Under the pieces are notes generated by a model, which did not search any database, was not told the DNA's origin, and was given only the letters and a program-made list of their open reading frames with translations. Below are positions 28,311-37,129 of a stretch of DNA of 64,000 bases, in pieces. The stretch is from Bacillota bacterium (GTDB taxonomy: Bacteria > Bacillota > Clostridia > Acetivibrionales > DTU013): the NCBI GenBank assembly GCA_023426125.1, contig JAFABI010000103.1:62001-126000 (forward strand). The letters run 5' to 3'. Positions within the stretch are counted from its first letter, which is position 1; every line of letters starts with the position of its first letter. The position numbers were made by a program, and so were the translations under genes.

Positions 28311-30320
28311 TTTGTAGTAATACAGGCACGAATCCGGTGATTTCTCCATGCTCATTTGGAGACCTTTATTCATTAAATCTCTGCCGCTAATATTCGCAGT
28401 GACTCCCCTGTTATAGTCCTTTACAGCATATTTTGCATGCTCGTCCAGGTTTTTCAGGCAAAATGCTGCTTCGCGAAATGGCGACATTGGTCTCATGAAT
28501 ACCTGAATAAGACCTTCACCTGTATCCTCCAGGTTAAATTGCCATCCGATCCACTCCCTTTCATCACGCGAGTATGGAGTGAGCTGGAAATAATCTCCAT
28601 AAAAGCAATGGGCAACCTCCCTCCACTCCATCATCCATTCTCTGTTTTTACTAAAATCATACCCAGGTTGAAATGGATCTTCACACCCATGGAAGGATAA
28701 AAGAACAGAGCTGCGCTGATAATAAATATCCTTCTGATCGGCTGGCCAGTTAAAGGAACCGAAAAATGGAAACCACTGAAATAATGTATGATGGAAGCCT
28801 TGCTTCGATGTCAAATCACCATAGTTATAATCTGTCTTATGTAGTGGCAGCGAACGTCGTACCGTTTCAAGATCATTTCTCTGTCCGCCGGAAGAGCAAC
28901 TATCTATGATAATATCAGGAAACGCTTCCAGGATGTCATCCCACATTTTGAGGTAACCGGTACAGTGATGATTTTCAGTAATACCACGGCGCGCCGGTTC
29001 ATCATTTTCAAGCCAGTGCTCCAGCGGATTCATATTAAAATCCTGCCTGTAAAGGTCTATACCCTCATCGCGAATGATAGAGACAAGTCGATTGGTTATC
29101 CACTCACGAGCCTCCGGATTTCCAAGATTCAACAAAAGACTTCCTTTCCAAGGGTGTTCCGGATGCTCAATAGCAGATTCTTCACTTGCCTTGCTGGGCA
29201 GGCACCACTCTAAATGTTCATTATATAATTCTGTCCCCTTTACCACCCGTTCGGGTTCAAACCACAACATCGTTTTAACACCGGACTTCTCTCGAACATA
29301 ATCGGTCACAGCGCGAAGACCATTAGGAAACCTTTTTTCATCAACCTTCCAGGTACCGGTACATGGCCATCCCATTCCAGGGCCCATATCATACCAGCCT
29401 GCGTCAATCCATAAATAGTCAAATGGAATATTGTTGTTAAGATAACAATCCGCATAACTTTTGAGGTTTTCTTCCGTTGCTTGTTCCATTTCGCTGTATA
29501 TTCTTCCCGGGTAATTTGCATAAAACGGTGGTATTAGCTGCCCTTGCACTCTCGGTGTATTATGCTCCAGGAACCAGCGCCGCCATAAATTAACAGCACG
29601 GTCATTCTCAGTACCATCATAGAACAAAACCAAGGACAATGGCGTACGAATTTTTTCACCGGGCAGGAGATATGTACATAGTTCTTTCTGACCACCTGTA
29701 ATGCATAGTCCATCCTCCACCTGAACAAAACCGGTTTTCCATTGGCCTTGCCAGCTAAGAACAAATATCATACCCTCTGCTTCACCTTGTAATCTATAAT
29801 ACGGAAACTGTTCAAAAGTAGGGCGGCCGCCATACGGGTAAAAACATAACGGCTTATCCTTATAAAAAAAGCTCTCTATCGGTTCGTAACAATCATGCGC
29901 ACATGTATCTCCTTTATTGCTGTACAGCTTTATATTCCCGACAGGAGGTGCATTTTTACTCATTCTGTTAAAAAAGACAGTATCAATGCCAAGCACATCA
30001 GACAGCATTTGCGAGTTTTGAACACCGGTATTTTCTATATATACTGTCCATTCAACAGCAGCATGATCTAAATATTCAATAACATAGCAAGTAATAACTA
30101 ATCCATCTTTCCCTTTATATGTCAAGGTAATCTCATCACGTGTGGTGTCTACATGTCTTCTAAAGGAGGATTTCTCCCAATCCTTATACACTTCACTAAA
30201 GGCAATGTTACCATAATAAAAAGAAAAAGGCGGAACCCTATCATCTTCAAAATGTTTTTGCACCCAATCTTGTTTTTTTGCCAATTCTTTTTGTGTTGGC
30301 CTTAAATTAATAACATCCAT
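28302..30320 (-). CDS. GH36 alpha-galactosidase-like enzyme (second copy, divergent)
   Basis: This 672-residue GH-D hydrolase is cytoplasmic. It has FDYLWIDAGWYDMGPGMGWP, TMLWFEPERVVKGTEL, the nucleophile motif LYRQDFN (Asp near residue 425, with Arg in place of the usual Lys), IIDSCSSGGQRNDLE and the acid/base region HKTDYNYGD (near 497). It differs strongly from the GH36 at 11071, so it probably has a different specificity. It is a single gene with its own operator block (30401-30485). Its stop overlaps the operator of the importer operon, so the three units are packed tightly. Confidence 0.9.
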   Translation of the reverse strand: MDVINLRPTQKELAKKQDWVQKHFEDDRVPPFSFYYGNIAFSEVYKDWEKSSFRRHVDTTRDEITLTYKGKDGLVITCYVIEYLDHAAVEWTVYIENTGVQNSQMLSDVLGIDTVFFNRMSKNAPPVGNIKLYSNKGDTCAHDCYEPIESFFYKDKPLCFYPYGGRPTFEQFPYYRLQGEAEGMIFVLSWQGQWKTGFVQVEDGLCITGGQKELCTYLLPGEKIRTPLSLVLFYDGTENDRAVNLWRRWFLEHNTPRVQGQLIPPFYANYPGRIYSEMEQATEENLKSYADCYLNNNIPFDYLWIDAGWYDMGPGMGWPCTGTWKVDEKRFPNGLRAVTDYVREKSGVKTMLWFEPERVVKGTELYNEHLEWCLPSKASEESAIEHPEHPWKGSLLLNLGNPEAREWITNRLVSIIRDEGIDLYRQDFNMNPLEHWLENDEPARRGITENHHCTGYLKMWDDILEAFPDIIIDSCSSGGQRNDLETVRRSLPLHKTDYNYGDLTSKQGFHHTLFQWFPFFGSFNWPADQKDIYYQRSSVLLSFHGCEDPFQPGYDFSKNREWMMEWREVAHCFYGDYFQLTPYSRDEREWIGWQFNLEDTGEGLIQVFMRPMSPFREAAFCLKNLDEHAKYAVKDYNRGVTANISGRDLMNKGLQMSMEKSPDSCLYYYKKV

Positions 30321-30400
30321 ACTCTCTTAATAACATTTCCAATTCATAAACCGATATTATGAGTTGGCAATATCCCTCCGTTTATATTATGTACACCTAG

Positions 30401-30485
30401 ATTATGGCTGATTTCCGTCTAAAGGTAAACTATACTTTGAGCGCTCGGCCTATACTTTTTGACTATGTTTTTTGTACTGTACTTT
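30401..30485 (-). promoter_or_regulatory. Regulon promoter/operator block, copy 2 (GH36 gene)
   Basis: Minus-strand boxes lie at 30477-30485 (one mismatch), 30463-30471 (degenerate), 30450-30458 and 30430-30438. They are followed by -35 TTTACC (30424-30429), 17 bases, and -10 CATAAT (30401-30406). The spacing of every element equals copy 3 at 35.7 kb. A 10-bp inverted repeat (CAATTCATAA/TTATGAGTTG) lies in the leader before the ATG at 30320. Confidence 0.78.
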
Positions 30486-30547
30486 TATCTCTGTTATATA
30501 TCGCGTTGTAAAGCTCCCTGTTATTCTCCGCATTTTTTATTAAATCG

Positions 30548-31600
30548 TCAAACCAGCATCGTCTTAATGTTTTTACCGCACTTCGCGTCCTCGAAGGCCT
30601 TATTAATATCCTCCACCTTATAACAAGCGGCGGCAGATACTATCTCTTTGTGCAGCTCCGGATGTGCTGCAATAAAATCAAGGTAGGCTCTCACATCGCA
30701 CGTGGAATACTGCGACGAGCCGATGATATGCAGCGCCTTGAAGGTTATGATCTGCGGCGCGATCTCTATCATACCGCTGTTGGAATATTGCCCCGGCACG
30801 AGATACACGCCCCTGTTACGCAGCATTCCCAAGCCCTGTGCAAAGGCGGCGGGATTACCTGATGCCTCGAATACTAAATCAACCCCCACAGGCAAATGAT
30901 TCAAATCTGCCGCTTCACCAGCCCCCAGCTTGACAGCCAGCTGCTCACGCTTACCATTATTACCGGCTGTAATTGCGATTACATTTTTAACTCCTGCGGC
31001 GTGAAGATACATGACGGCGAACATTCCCACAGGTCCAAGCCCCTGCACTACTGCCGTATTTATATCCGATAATTTCACTCCCGCCTTGTCCGCCAACATA
31101 AACGCATGGATTGCAGTCGGTCCGGCACATGGAAAAACACAGGTCATTTTCGGATCAAGCCCTGCCGGTATCTTAATCAAATTCTTTACCGGCGAATAAT
31201 TGTATTCGCCATATCCGCCATAAAAATGAGGTGCGATTTCGGGGTTTCCTCCGTTCGTAACCTTCATATTAATACAGTTGGCATCGTCCCCATTTTTACA
31301 AAGAATACATTCTCCGCACGGACATGCAATATTGACAATCACATTATCGCCCACCGCAATGCCGTATTGTTTACGGTCAATATCCGACAGCTCCTCAACC
31401 CTGCCGATAAACTCGTGTCCGATGATAGCCGGGAGGTTACTCGGAAGCTTACCTTGATGAATATGCATATCGGTACCGCATACACCGCTGGCCACTAAGC
31501 GCAATTTCGCCATTCCTGCCGGCGGAGATGTTACCTCATATTCGCGTATAGAAAACGGTTCATTCACGCCGATCATAACGGCGGCTTTCGCTTTTTTCAC
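30548..31600 (-). CDS. Zinc-dependent medium-chain alcohol/polyol dehydrogenase
   Basis: The 350 residues show the catalytic zinc motif GHEFIGRVEEL with CGTDMH, the four-Cys structural zinc lobe (CPCGECILCKNGDDANC) and the Rossmann loop VVQGLGPVGMFAV. It oxidises or reduces an alcohol, polyol or aldehyde using NAD(P). It starts at GTG 31600 inside the end of the activase gene (41-base overlap) with AGAGGA upstream, so it is translationally coupled to the glycyl radical system. It probably handles the substrate or aldehyde product of the glycyl radical enzyme. Confidence 0.9.
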   Translation of the reverse strand: MKKAKAAVMIGVNEPFSIREYEVTSPPAGMAKLRLVASGVCGTDMHIHQGKLPSNLPAIIGHEFIGRVEELSDIDRKQYGIAVGDNVIVNIACPCGECILCKNGDDANCINMKVTNGGNPEIAPHFYGGYGEYNYSPVKNLIKIPAGLDPKMTCVFPCAGPTAIHAFMLADKAGVKLSDINTAVVQGLGPVGMFAVMYLHAAGVKNVIAITAGNNGKREQLAVKLGAGEAADLNHLPVGVDLVFEASGNPAAFAQGLGMLRNRGVYLVPGQYSNSGMIEIAPQIITFKALHIIGSSQYSTCDVRAYLDFIAAHPELHKEIVSAAACYKVEDINKAFEDAKCGKNIKTMLV

Positions 31601-32480
31601 AATTGATTCCTCTTTTCATAAAAAAATTATATAGCTCGTTTATCTTTTCCGCTGTCGGCGGCAGGATATCCTTGTATGGATATTCGATGCCCATGGCCCT
31701 GTATTTACCGCTGCCCAAGGGATGAAAGGGGAGCAGGTTAACCGCTTTCACTCCTGTGGGTTGTAGAATTTCTGCAAGTCTGCAGCAATATGTAACGCTG
31801 TCATTGTAATCAGGTATGATGGGAATCCGCACCGTCACATCCGCACCCTCGGACACAAGGCGAGTTAAATTTTCAAGCACCAGTACAAGACTGCCCTTTG
31901 TCAGCTCTCTGTAATCTTCCTCACTGGCGCCTTTTATGTCATAGTAAAACCGAGTCATATAAGGTATAACCGTTTCAAATGCGGCATAACTAACATTCCC
32001 CGCCGTTTCGATGAATACAGGTATCTTTTTACATTCCGATGCTATTTGCGCACAAAACTCCGGCTGTAATAAGGGTTCTCCGCCCGATAAGGTCACACCC
32101 CCGCCCGACACGGTATAGAACAGTCCATCCTGCATTATCCGCTGCACTACTTCATCAACGCTCATCCGCTGTCCGCACAAGGATAACGCTGAATGAATGC
32201 AATATTTCACACACTGTCCGCAAGCGGAGCACAATTCTCGCTTGAAGGAATGTACACCAGCTTCCATTGTGTGCGCCCTTGCCGGACATACTGCTGCGCA
32301 TTTACCGCACGATGTGCAGAGGTGTTTATAATACAGCAGCTGCGGCTCCGGTGAAAATGTTTCGGGATTGTGGCACCATCGGCAACGCAGATTACAACCC
32401 TTGAGAAAAACTGTAGTGCGGATTCCCGGCCCGTCGCCGACGGAAAAGTGTTGGATATGGCTGACAATTCCCTCCATCAT
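31560..32480 (-). CDS. Glycyl radical enzyme activase (radical SAM)
   Basis: This 306-residue activase has the radical SAM cluster motif in GCNLRCRWCHNPE (CxxxCxxC) and GGEP (VTLSGGEPLLQPEF). An insert with two [4Fe-4S] ferredoxin motifs (CTSCGKCAAVCP and CSACGQCVKYC) is seen in activases of dehydratase-type glycyl radical enzymes rather than PflA. Its ATG overlaps the stop of the glycyl radical enzyme gene (ATGA). It installs the glycyl radical on the neighbouring enzyme. Confidence 0.95.
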   Translation of the reverse strand: MMEGIVSHIQHFSVGDGPGIRTTVFLKGCNLRCRWCHNPETFSPEPQLLYYKHLCTSCGKCAAVCPARAHTMEAGVHSFKRELCSACGQCVKYCIHSALSLCGQRMSVDEVVQRIMQDGLFYTVSGGGVTLSGGEPLLQPEFCAQIASECKKIPVFIETAGNVSYAAFETVIPYMTRFYYDIKGASEEDYRELTKGSLVLVLENLTRLVSEGADVTVRIPIIPDYNDSVTYCCRLAEILQPTGVKAVNLLPFHPLGSGKYRAMGIEYPYKDILPPTAEKINELYNFFMKRGINCEKSESRRYDRRE

Positions 32481-34588
32481 GCCTGCTCCGTGCGTTCGAG
32501 GATGTCACGCTGCACCTTTTTGTCAAGGTGAATGTAATAGGCGGAAAAGCCCGACACCCTCACCACTAAATCGGTATACTTGCCGGGATTGTCATATGCG
32601 TCAAGTAACACCTCCCGCGACACAGAGTTAATCTGCAGCTCCTGTCCGCCCTTGATAATATACGCGCGGATGAGTGCCGCAAGGCGGTCGCGTTTCTCGT
32701 CGGTAAACATTGCCGGACTAAACTTTTGATTCAACACTGTTCCGCAAGCAACCCGTGTATAATCCGGTTTGGTCGCAGAGTTGATAACGCCGGTGGGACC
32801 GTTTTTGTCCATGCCTCTCATGGGAGATGCCGCATCGCTGAGCGGGGCACAAGCCTTGCGTCCGTCAGGCGTAGCTGCTATCTCTTTCCCGGCAGGGATG
32901 TTTTGAATATTTGACGCCATGGCAATATAGTACCTCCCGCCGTCACGCGTACGGTATTTGTCGAACACCTTATACAGGAAATCAACGTACCACACCGCGT
33001 ATTTATCAACAAAATCATCGTTGTTGCCGTACTTGGGAGCTGATAGCAATTCGGCGCGCTGCGTGTCAAATCCCGCAAAGTCTGCCGCGAGGATTTTTTG
33101 TAACTGCTCAAAGGTCATTGACTTGTCAATGAATACAGCTTTTTCTATCGCCGCCAGCGAATCCGCTACCGTGGCAATCCCCATGCTGCCGACACCATGT
33201 ACGGACGGATAGACCGCCCCGCCGTCATTGATATCAAGCCCGCGCTCGATACAATCCCTGCAGAAGAGGGAAAGGAAAGGCTGAGTGTAGTTGGCTGTAT
33301 TGCACCGTTCGTTTTCGTTACGGAAGAACATGGCGTATTCAGCCGCACCGAAGGTTATCTGCGCTTCGACAGCCCTCATGAATTCATCCATTGTGCCAAA
33401 TGCATTCCCCGTCTGCGGTCCTATCTTGTCACCGGATAACATGCATTTACCGTCGTTCAAGGCGAGCTCGACGTATTTGGGAACATTGAAGCGTCCATCC
33501 GTCCACGGCGGCTGCTTACCGGTGATGAAGTTTTCGATACAGCCCACCATGCTGTAGTCGCGGCAATCCTCGATTGCATATCCGCACTTATGCAAAGCGG
33601 CAATATTCACCTCATCGTTCATAAGCGCGGGATAGCCAAGCCCCGTACCAATAACTTTTAAGCAAGCGTCAATGAATTCATCCGATATCCCCATATGCAG
33701 ACGGGCTGACAAATTTGGACCGGGGATTTTACAGTCGCGTACAGCTTCGAGGATGATATAGGACAACTCGTTTACAGCGTCGGAGCCGTCGCGCTTAACC
33801 CCGCCGATGACAATGTTTACGACGTCGCCATTGATGCCGCCGATGATATCTTTGTATTCGGCTATCTTGCATAATGTGTGGCTAACAAGCTCGAGCGCAC
33901 CTTGTCTGGTGAGAATGCCTTTTTCAATATCCGTTTTGTAGAATGGGTAGAGATATTGATCAAGCCGTCCAAGTGCCATGGCGCCGCGTCCCTCATAGAT
34001 GAACGCCATATGGATTAACCACGTAAGCTGCAATGCCTGACGGAACGATGACGGCGGGGACATAACAATAGCCTCACATGCGGCGGCGATATCAACAAAT
34101 CCTTCATGGCGGGCTTTTTGGGCGTATTGCCCAATCATCTCGCTGAATCCTGTTAAGGATACCTCCATAGCAGTAAGGAAAGTAAGCCGTTTTTCATCTC
34201 CGGCGTGAATTGTACAGGAGTGTTTAATTTTTTCCAGCATCCCGCCGATTCCGACAGACAGAATTGTCTCAAAGTCGGAAGCATAGTGATCTGCGTTTGT
34301 GCCAACGTTGCGCAAGCCATAAGAGTCAACAATCCGATCGGCGCGAGCTGCGGCACTGTCGGAAATCCCCTCGGCAAACAGTCCGCGTGTCGAGCCGGCG
34401 ATCAGGTCGTTTCTGTATATGTATTTTTTGGGCGTTGTAAAAAGAGCGGACAAAGCATAAGCGCGGGCGATGGGGTTGGGAGCGTCGAAGTGCTGAATAT
34501 ACCCCTCTGCCATATGGAGATTACGGGCATTACGTCCTCGCGGACGGTTGTCTGCCATTTCCTGTTGGAGCTGTTTTAAGGTTGACAT
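32477..34588 (-). CDS. Glycyl radical enzyme (PFL-like superfamily), substrate unknown
   Basis: This is a 703-residue glycyl radical enzyme. The radical-bearing C-terminal loop is RVSGFSAYY, and the thiyl-radical Cys lies in SMVGCIENF, giving the C-x-E signature of dehydratase/lyase members rather than the Cys-Cys pair of pyruvate formate-lyase. It is shorter than most described members (about 760-850). Translation starts at 34588 (GGGAG then ATG) rather than at 34633. It is co-transcribed with its activase, an alcohol dehydrogenase and an SGNH hydrolase under the glycan regulon operator. I infer elimination or cleavage of a polyol or modified-sugar intermediate, but cannot name the substrate. 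Confidence 0.9.
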   Translation of the reverse strand: MSTLKQLQQEMADNRPRGRNARNLHMAEGYIQHFDAPNPIARAYALSALFTTPKKYIYRNDLIAGSTRGLFAEGISDSAAARADRIVDSYGLRNVGTNADHYASDFETILSVGIGGMLEKIKHSCTIHAGDEKRLTFLTAMEVSLTGFSEMIGQYAQKARHEGFVDIAAACEAIVMSPPSSFRQALQLTWLIHMAFIYEGRGAMALGRLDQYLYPFYKTDIEKGILTRQGALELVSHTLCKIAEYKDIIGGINGDVVNIVIGGVKRDGSDAVNELSYIILEAVRDCKIPGPNLSARLHMGISDEFIDACLKVIGTGLGYPALMNDEVNIAALHKCGYAIEDCRDYSMVGCIENFITGKQPPWTDGRFNVPKYVELALNDGKCMLSGDKIGPQTGNAFGTMDEFMRAVEAQITFGAAEYAMFFRNENERCNTANYTQPFLSLFCRDCIERGLDINDGGAVYPSVHGVGSMGIATVADSLAAIEKAVFIDKSMTFEQLQKILAADFAGFDTQRAELLSAPKYGNNDDFVDKYAVWYVDFLYKVFDKYRTRDGGRYYIAMASNIQNIPAGKEIAATPDGRKACAPLSDAASPMRGMDKNGPTGVINSATKPDYTRVACGTVLNQKFSPAMFTDEKRDRLAALIRAYIIKGGQELQINSVSREVLLDAYDNPGKYTDLVVRVSGFSAYYIHLDKKVQRDILERTEQA

Positions 34589-34701
34589 AATTATTTCTCC
34601 CTCTAAAGTGGGCTTCCGCCCATAACCCGACAAAGAAACTTAATTGCCGCTCTGTTAGATTATTTTCTTGTTTTTTGTTGCACTTTCGCGGCAATAAGCG
34701 C

Positions 34702-35616
34702 CTAAATCAAGTTGTTTTGCACGAGGGTATCATATGCCGATTCGGCATATATGCGGTGTCCTAACTCGTTCACATGCCAGTTGTCGTTGAATAATAGTGA
34801 ACGCGATTCATCTTCCGTCAATCCCTCCATTCGGCGTGTCATAACTGCGTTGGCGTCACATATTGAGATTCCGCACTCATTGGCTACCCGACGGCCCTCT
34901 TCTACATATAAATTGTATGCAACCTTATTAAATGGAATATCCTGCGAACCCAATATCGGAGATACTGTCAGCATAACCACATCGCAATCTGCCGCCCTGA
35001 GCTTTTCTACCATTGATTTCAAACGTTTATTATGCACGGATGGAGGATCGCCCGCAAGCCAATCATTGATTGTATGCGGTTCTAGAACTACCACAGACGG
35101 GCGCAGTTCCGTAACGTAAGTGTCCCAATAATCTGTGTAAAACTTAAATGTCGGGCAGCTCCCGATACCGCAGTTGACTACTGCTGCATCGCCTGAATAT
35201 AATTCGATCCGATAAAGTGAAACCGCCCCCCATTCCGTATGTATTTCAAGCTCATGTTCTCCGTCTTTATCACAGAATATCGATAAAGTATGATAAATAC
35301 CTTTTTTCAGGCTTACTTCCCTTTGTAAAGCTCCGTCTATATAAATAGCTGCCGCTGACGCTGCTTGCGACGATAAAAGCTGTATTCGTATCAATTTCGC
35401 ATTTACTTTTGAACATAAAAGTCCACCCTCTACTTCCTGTGCCGAACCGACAACTTTTTGGTTCACCATGTGGCGCAGGAGGTTGACATAGCTGTCATAT
35501 TTGAAAGATACCAGCCGTAAATCACCCACCGCGACCGGCGGTGAAAATGTACTCTCTAAACCGGGTATCCCCTGCCCCCATGTGTGAGAGTCACCTGTAC
35601 AGATAATAGTTTTCAT
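34702..35616 (-). CDS. SGNH/GDSL hydrolase with inserted beta-domain
   Basis: The 304 residues open with IICTGDSHTWGQG (Ser nucleophile). A beta-sandwich-like insert (about 75-165) follows, then VVLEPHTINDW (Asn block) and NDNWHVNELGH (catalytic His; Asp replaced by an N-D-N-W-H variant). It has no signal peptide. The insert resembles carbohydrate-esterase ancillary domains. The ATG at 35616 has GGAGG nine bases upstream. It is the first gene of the operon containing the glycyl radical enzyme, so it may deacylate the sugar derivative that the radical enzyme uses. Confidence 0.85.
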   Translation of the reverse strand: MKTIICTGDSHTWGQGIPGLESTFSPPVAVGDLRLVSFKYDSYVNLLRHMVNQKVVGSAQEVEGGLLCSKVNAKLIRIQLLSSQAASAAAIYIDGALQREVSLKKGIYHTLSIFCDKDGEHELEIHTEWGAVSLYRIELYSGDAAVVNCGIGSCPTFKFYTDYWDTYVTELRPSVVVLEPHTINDWLAGDPPSVHNKRLKSMVEKLRAADCDVVMLTVSPILGSQDIPFNKVAYNLYVEEGRRVANECGISICDANAVMTRRMEGLTEDESRSLLFNDNWHVNELGHRIYAESAYDTLVQNNLI

Positions 35617-35651
35617 TCTTTTCATCCTCCGGTTATGTCCTGCATACCCAG

Positions 35652-35736
35652 ATTATGACTGATTTCCGCCTAAACGTAAACTATACTTTGAGCAATCCGC
35701 CTATACTTTTTTACTATATTTTTTGTACTATACTTT
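35652..35736 (-). promoter_or_regulatory. Regulon promoter/operator block, copy 3 (glycyl radical operon)
   Basis: Minus-strand AAAGTATAG boxes at 35728-35736, 35701-35709 and 35681-35689 (plus AAAATATAG at 35714-35722) precede -35 TTTACG (35675-35680), a 17-base spacer and -10 CATAAT (35652-35657). The ATG of the SGNH gene lies about 35 bases further on. The block is almost identical to those at 30.4 and 28.2 kb, whereas surrounding sequence is unrelated. Confidence 0.78.
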
Positions 35737-36170
35737 TATATTGGTAAATACTGATTTAAAAAGCATTGACGCGCACGTATGATAACAGCTAACCTATAAA
35801 GAGTGCGGTTTTTTTAACTAAAAAAGGCAACAGCTTGTATAAAACAGAAATTATAATAGCAGCTGCAGCTATATAACCCAACAGCTTCAGTAATTGAAGC
35901 CTCTCATATTTTTCGGCAAAGTGGATTCCTTTTGTCCTTCCTACCATCAGAAGCGTGTGGTTGAATTCGGTGATCATCTTCATGAAGAAGTATTGGGAGA
36001 GGTGCCTCACGCCAATGGGTATTTAGCATACCCAAGCGTCTACGCCCATATTTCATGTATAATTGGAATATTCTGGCGATGTACAGCCTCTGTGCATGGA
36101 ATGTCAGATTTAACAACGACACTACTAAAAGCAAATTCTTATCCCATCCCATTTTTCAAAAAGCCCCTCC
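35737..36170. other. Region with no confident gene (about 430 bases)
   Basis: The only frame of note is minus 35789-36010, 73 codons ending in a hydrophobic stretch (IAAAAIIISVLYKLLPFLV) that could be a membrane helix. It lacks a clear ribosome site and matches nothing I recognise. Overlapping frames on both strands are no better. It may be the decayed end of an older gene. Confidence 0.4.
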
Positions 36171-36203
36171 AAAAGAAAAACGCAGCCGATTGTGACTGCG
36201 TTT
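36171..36203 (-). terminator. Rho-independent terminator of the nagB operon
   Basis: On the minus strand an 8-bp stem AAACGCAG/CTGCGTTT (36196-36203 and 36178-36185, 10-base loop) is followed by TTTTTCTTTT. It lies about 120 bases after the nagB stop. Confidence 0.8.
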
Positions 36204-36320
36204 CTTGTTTCATATTGGTTTTACCCTATAATTTTTTTGATATCGGCCAAAGCCATATTTTTTTTGCTATAGACCCTGCAAAGAAGGGCTTTGAGGATTA
36301 TCCCAATACCCTTCTTATTT

Positions 36321-37049
36321 TTATTTGATTCCTAAAGCCGCCTCTTTATCCAGTATTACGATTAATCCCGGATGCAGCTGGAGAACTGAGGAAGGAACAT
36401 CTTCAGTAATTGGTCCGAATAATGTTTTGAAAATGATATTTGCTTTTCGTCTCCCATTTGCCACAAGCATTATTTTTTTGGCCATCATAATTGTTCTTAT
36501 ACCCATGGTTATCCCTTTGCGTGGAACCTTCTCCTTTGAACCGAAAAGATCTGCTTTGGCCTCTATCGTTGCATTCGATATGTCCGCTATATGTATTTTA
36601 GTATCAAATGCAGTTCCGGGTTCATTGAAAGCTATATGTCCATTCTCACCGATACTTAGAACTTGCAGGTCAATACCCCCGCACGTAGCCAGCTTGCGTT
36701 CAAAAATTTCACATTCCTTATCAACAGGTTCTGTAATTCCATTGGGTACATATACATTATTTTTATCAATATTAATATCATCTAAAAGCTCTTTGCAAAT
36801 ACGGTAATAACAGCTAACAGGCAGGTTGGAGCCAACGCCAACATATTCGTCTAAATTAATCGTAGTCACTTTAGAATAATCTATCTTTAAATCTTTATGC
36901 ATCCTTACCATGCTTTTATATATTCCAACCGTCGTGTTTCCCGTAGCCAGACCGATAACACTATCCGGCTTTCTTATAATCTGTCTGCTTACCTCGGCAG
37001 CCGCTTCATCGTAAAATTCTTCGCAGCTTTCTTTGATTGTTACTTTCAT
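36321..37049 (-). CDS. nagB: Glucosamine-6-phosphate deaminase
   Basis: The 242 residues match NagB: GLATGNTTVGIY, TINLDEYVG and the active-site loop GENGHIAFNEPG are all present, with the expected short length of Gram-positive enzymes. It converts glucosamine-6-phosphate to fructose-6-phosphate and ammonia, feeding amino sugar into glycolysis. One uncommon substitution is Thr-Gly-Asn-Thr-Thr in the phosphate loop (usually TGSTP), so a related amino-sugar phosphate is possible. It is the last gene of the GntR-linked operon and is followed by a terminator. Confidence 0.9.
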   Translation of the reverse strand: MKVTIKESCEEFYDEAAAEVSRQIIRKPDSVIGLATGNTTVGIYKSMVRMHKDLKIDYSKVTTINLDEYVGVGSNLPVSCYYRICKELLDDINIDKNNVYVPNGITEPVDKECEIFERKLATCGGIDLQVLSIGENGHIAFNEPGTAFDTKIHIADISNATIEAKADLFGSKEKVPRKGITMGIRTIMMAKKIMLVANGRRKANIIFKTLFGPITEDVPSSVLQLHPGLIVILDKEAALGIK

Positions 37050-37129
37050 AAGAATATAAACCCCCTGTTTTCCTTTTAATGTATTATTTCTAGCTTTCCT
37101 GCACCTTCCAGAAAGGCTTTTGCTTTCAC

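Noticed and set aside
35789..36152. Small membrane protein gene or transposase remnant
   Set aside because: The minus frame 35789-36010 has one hydrophobic stretch but no ribosome site and no family match, so I left it as an unassigned region.
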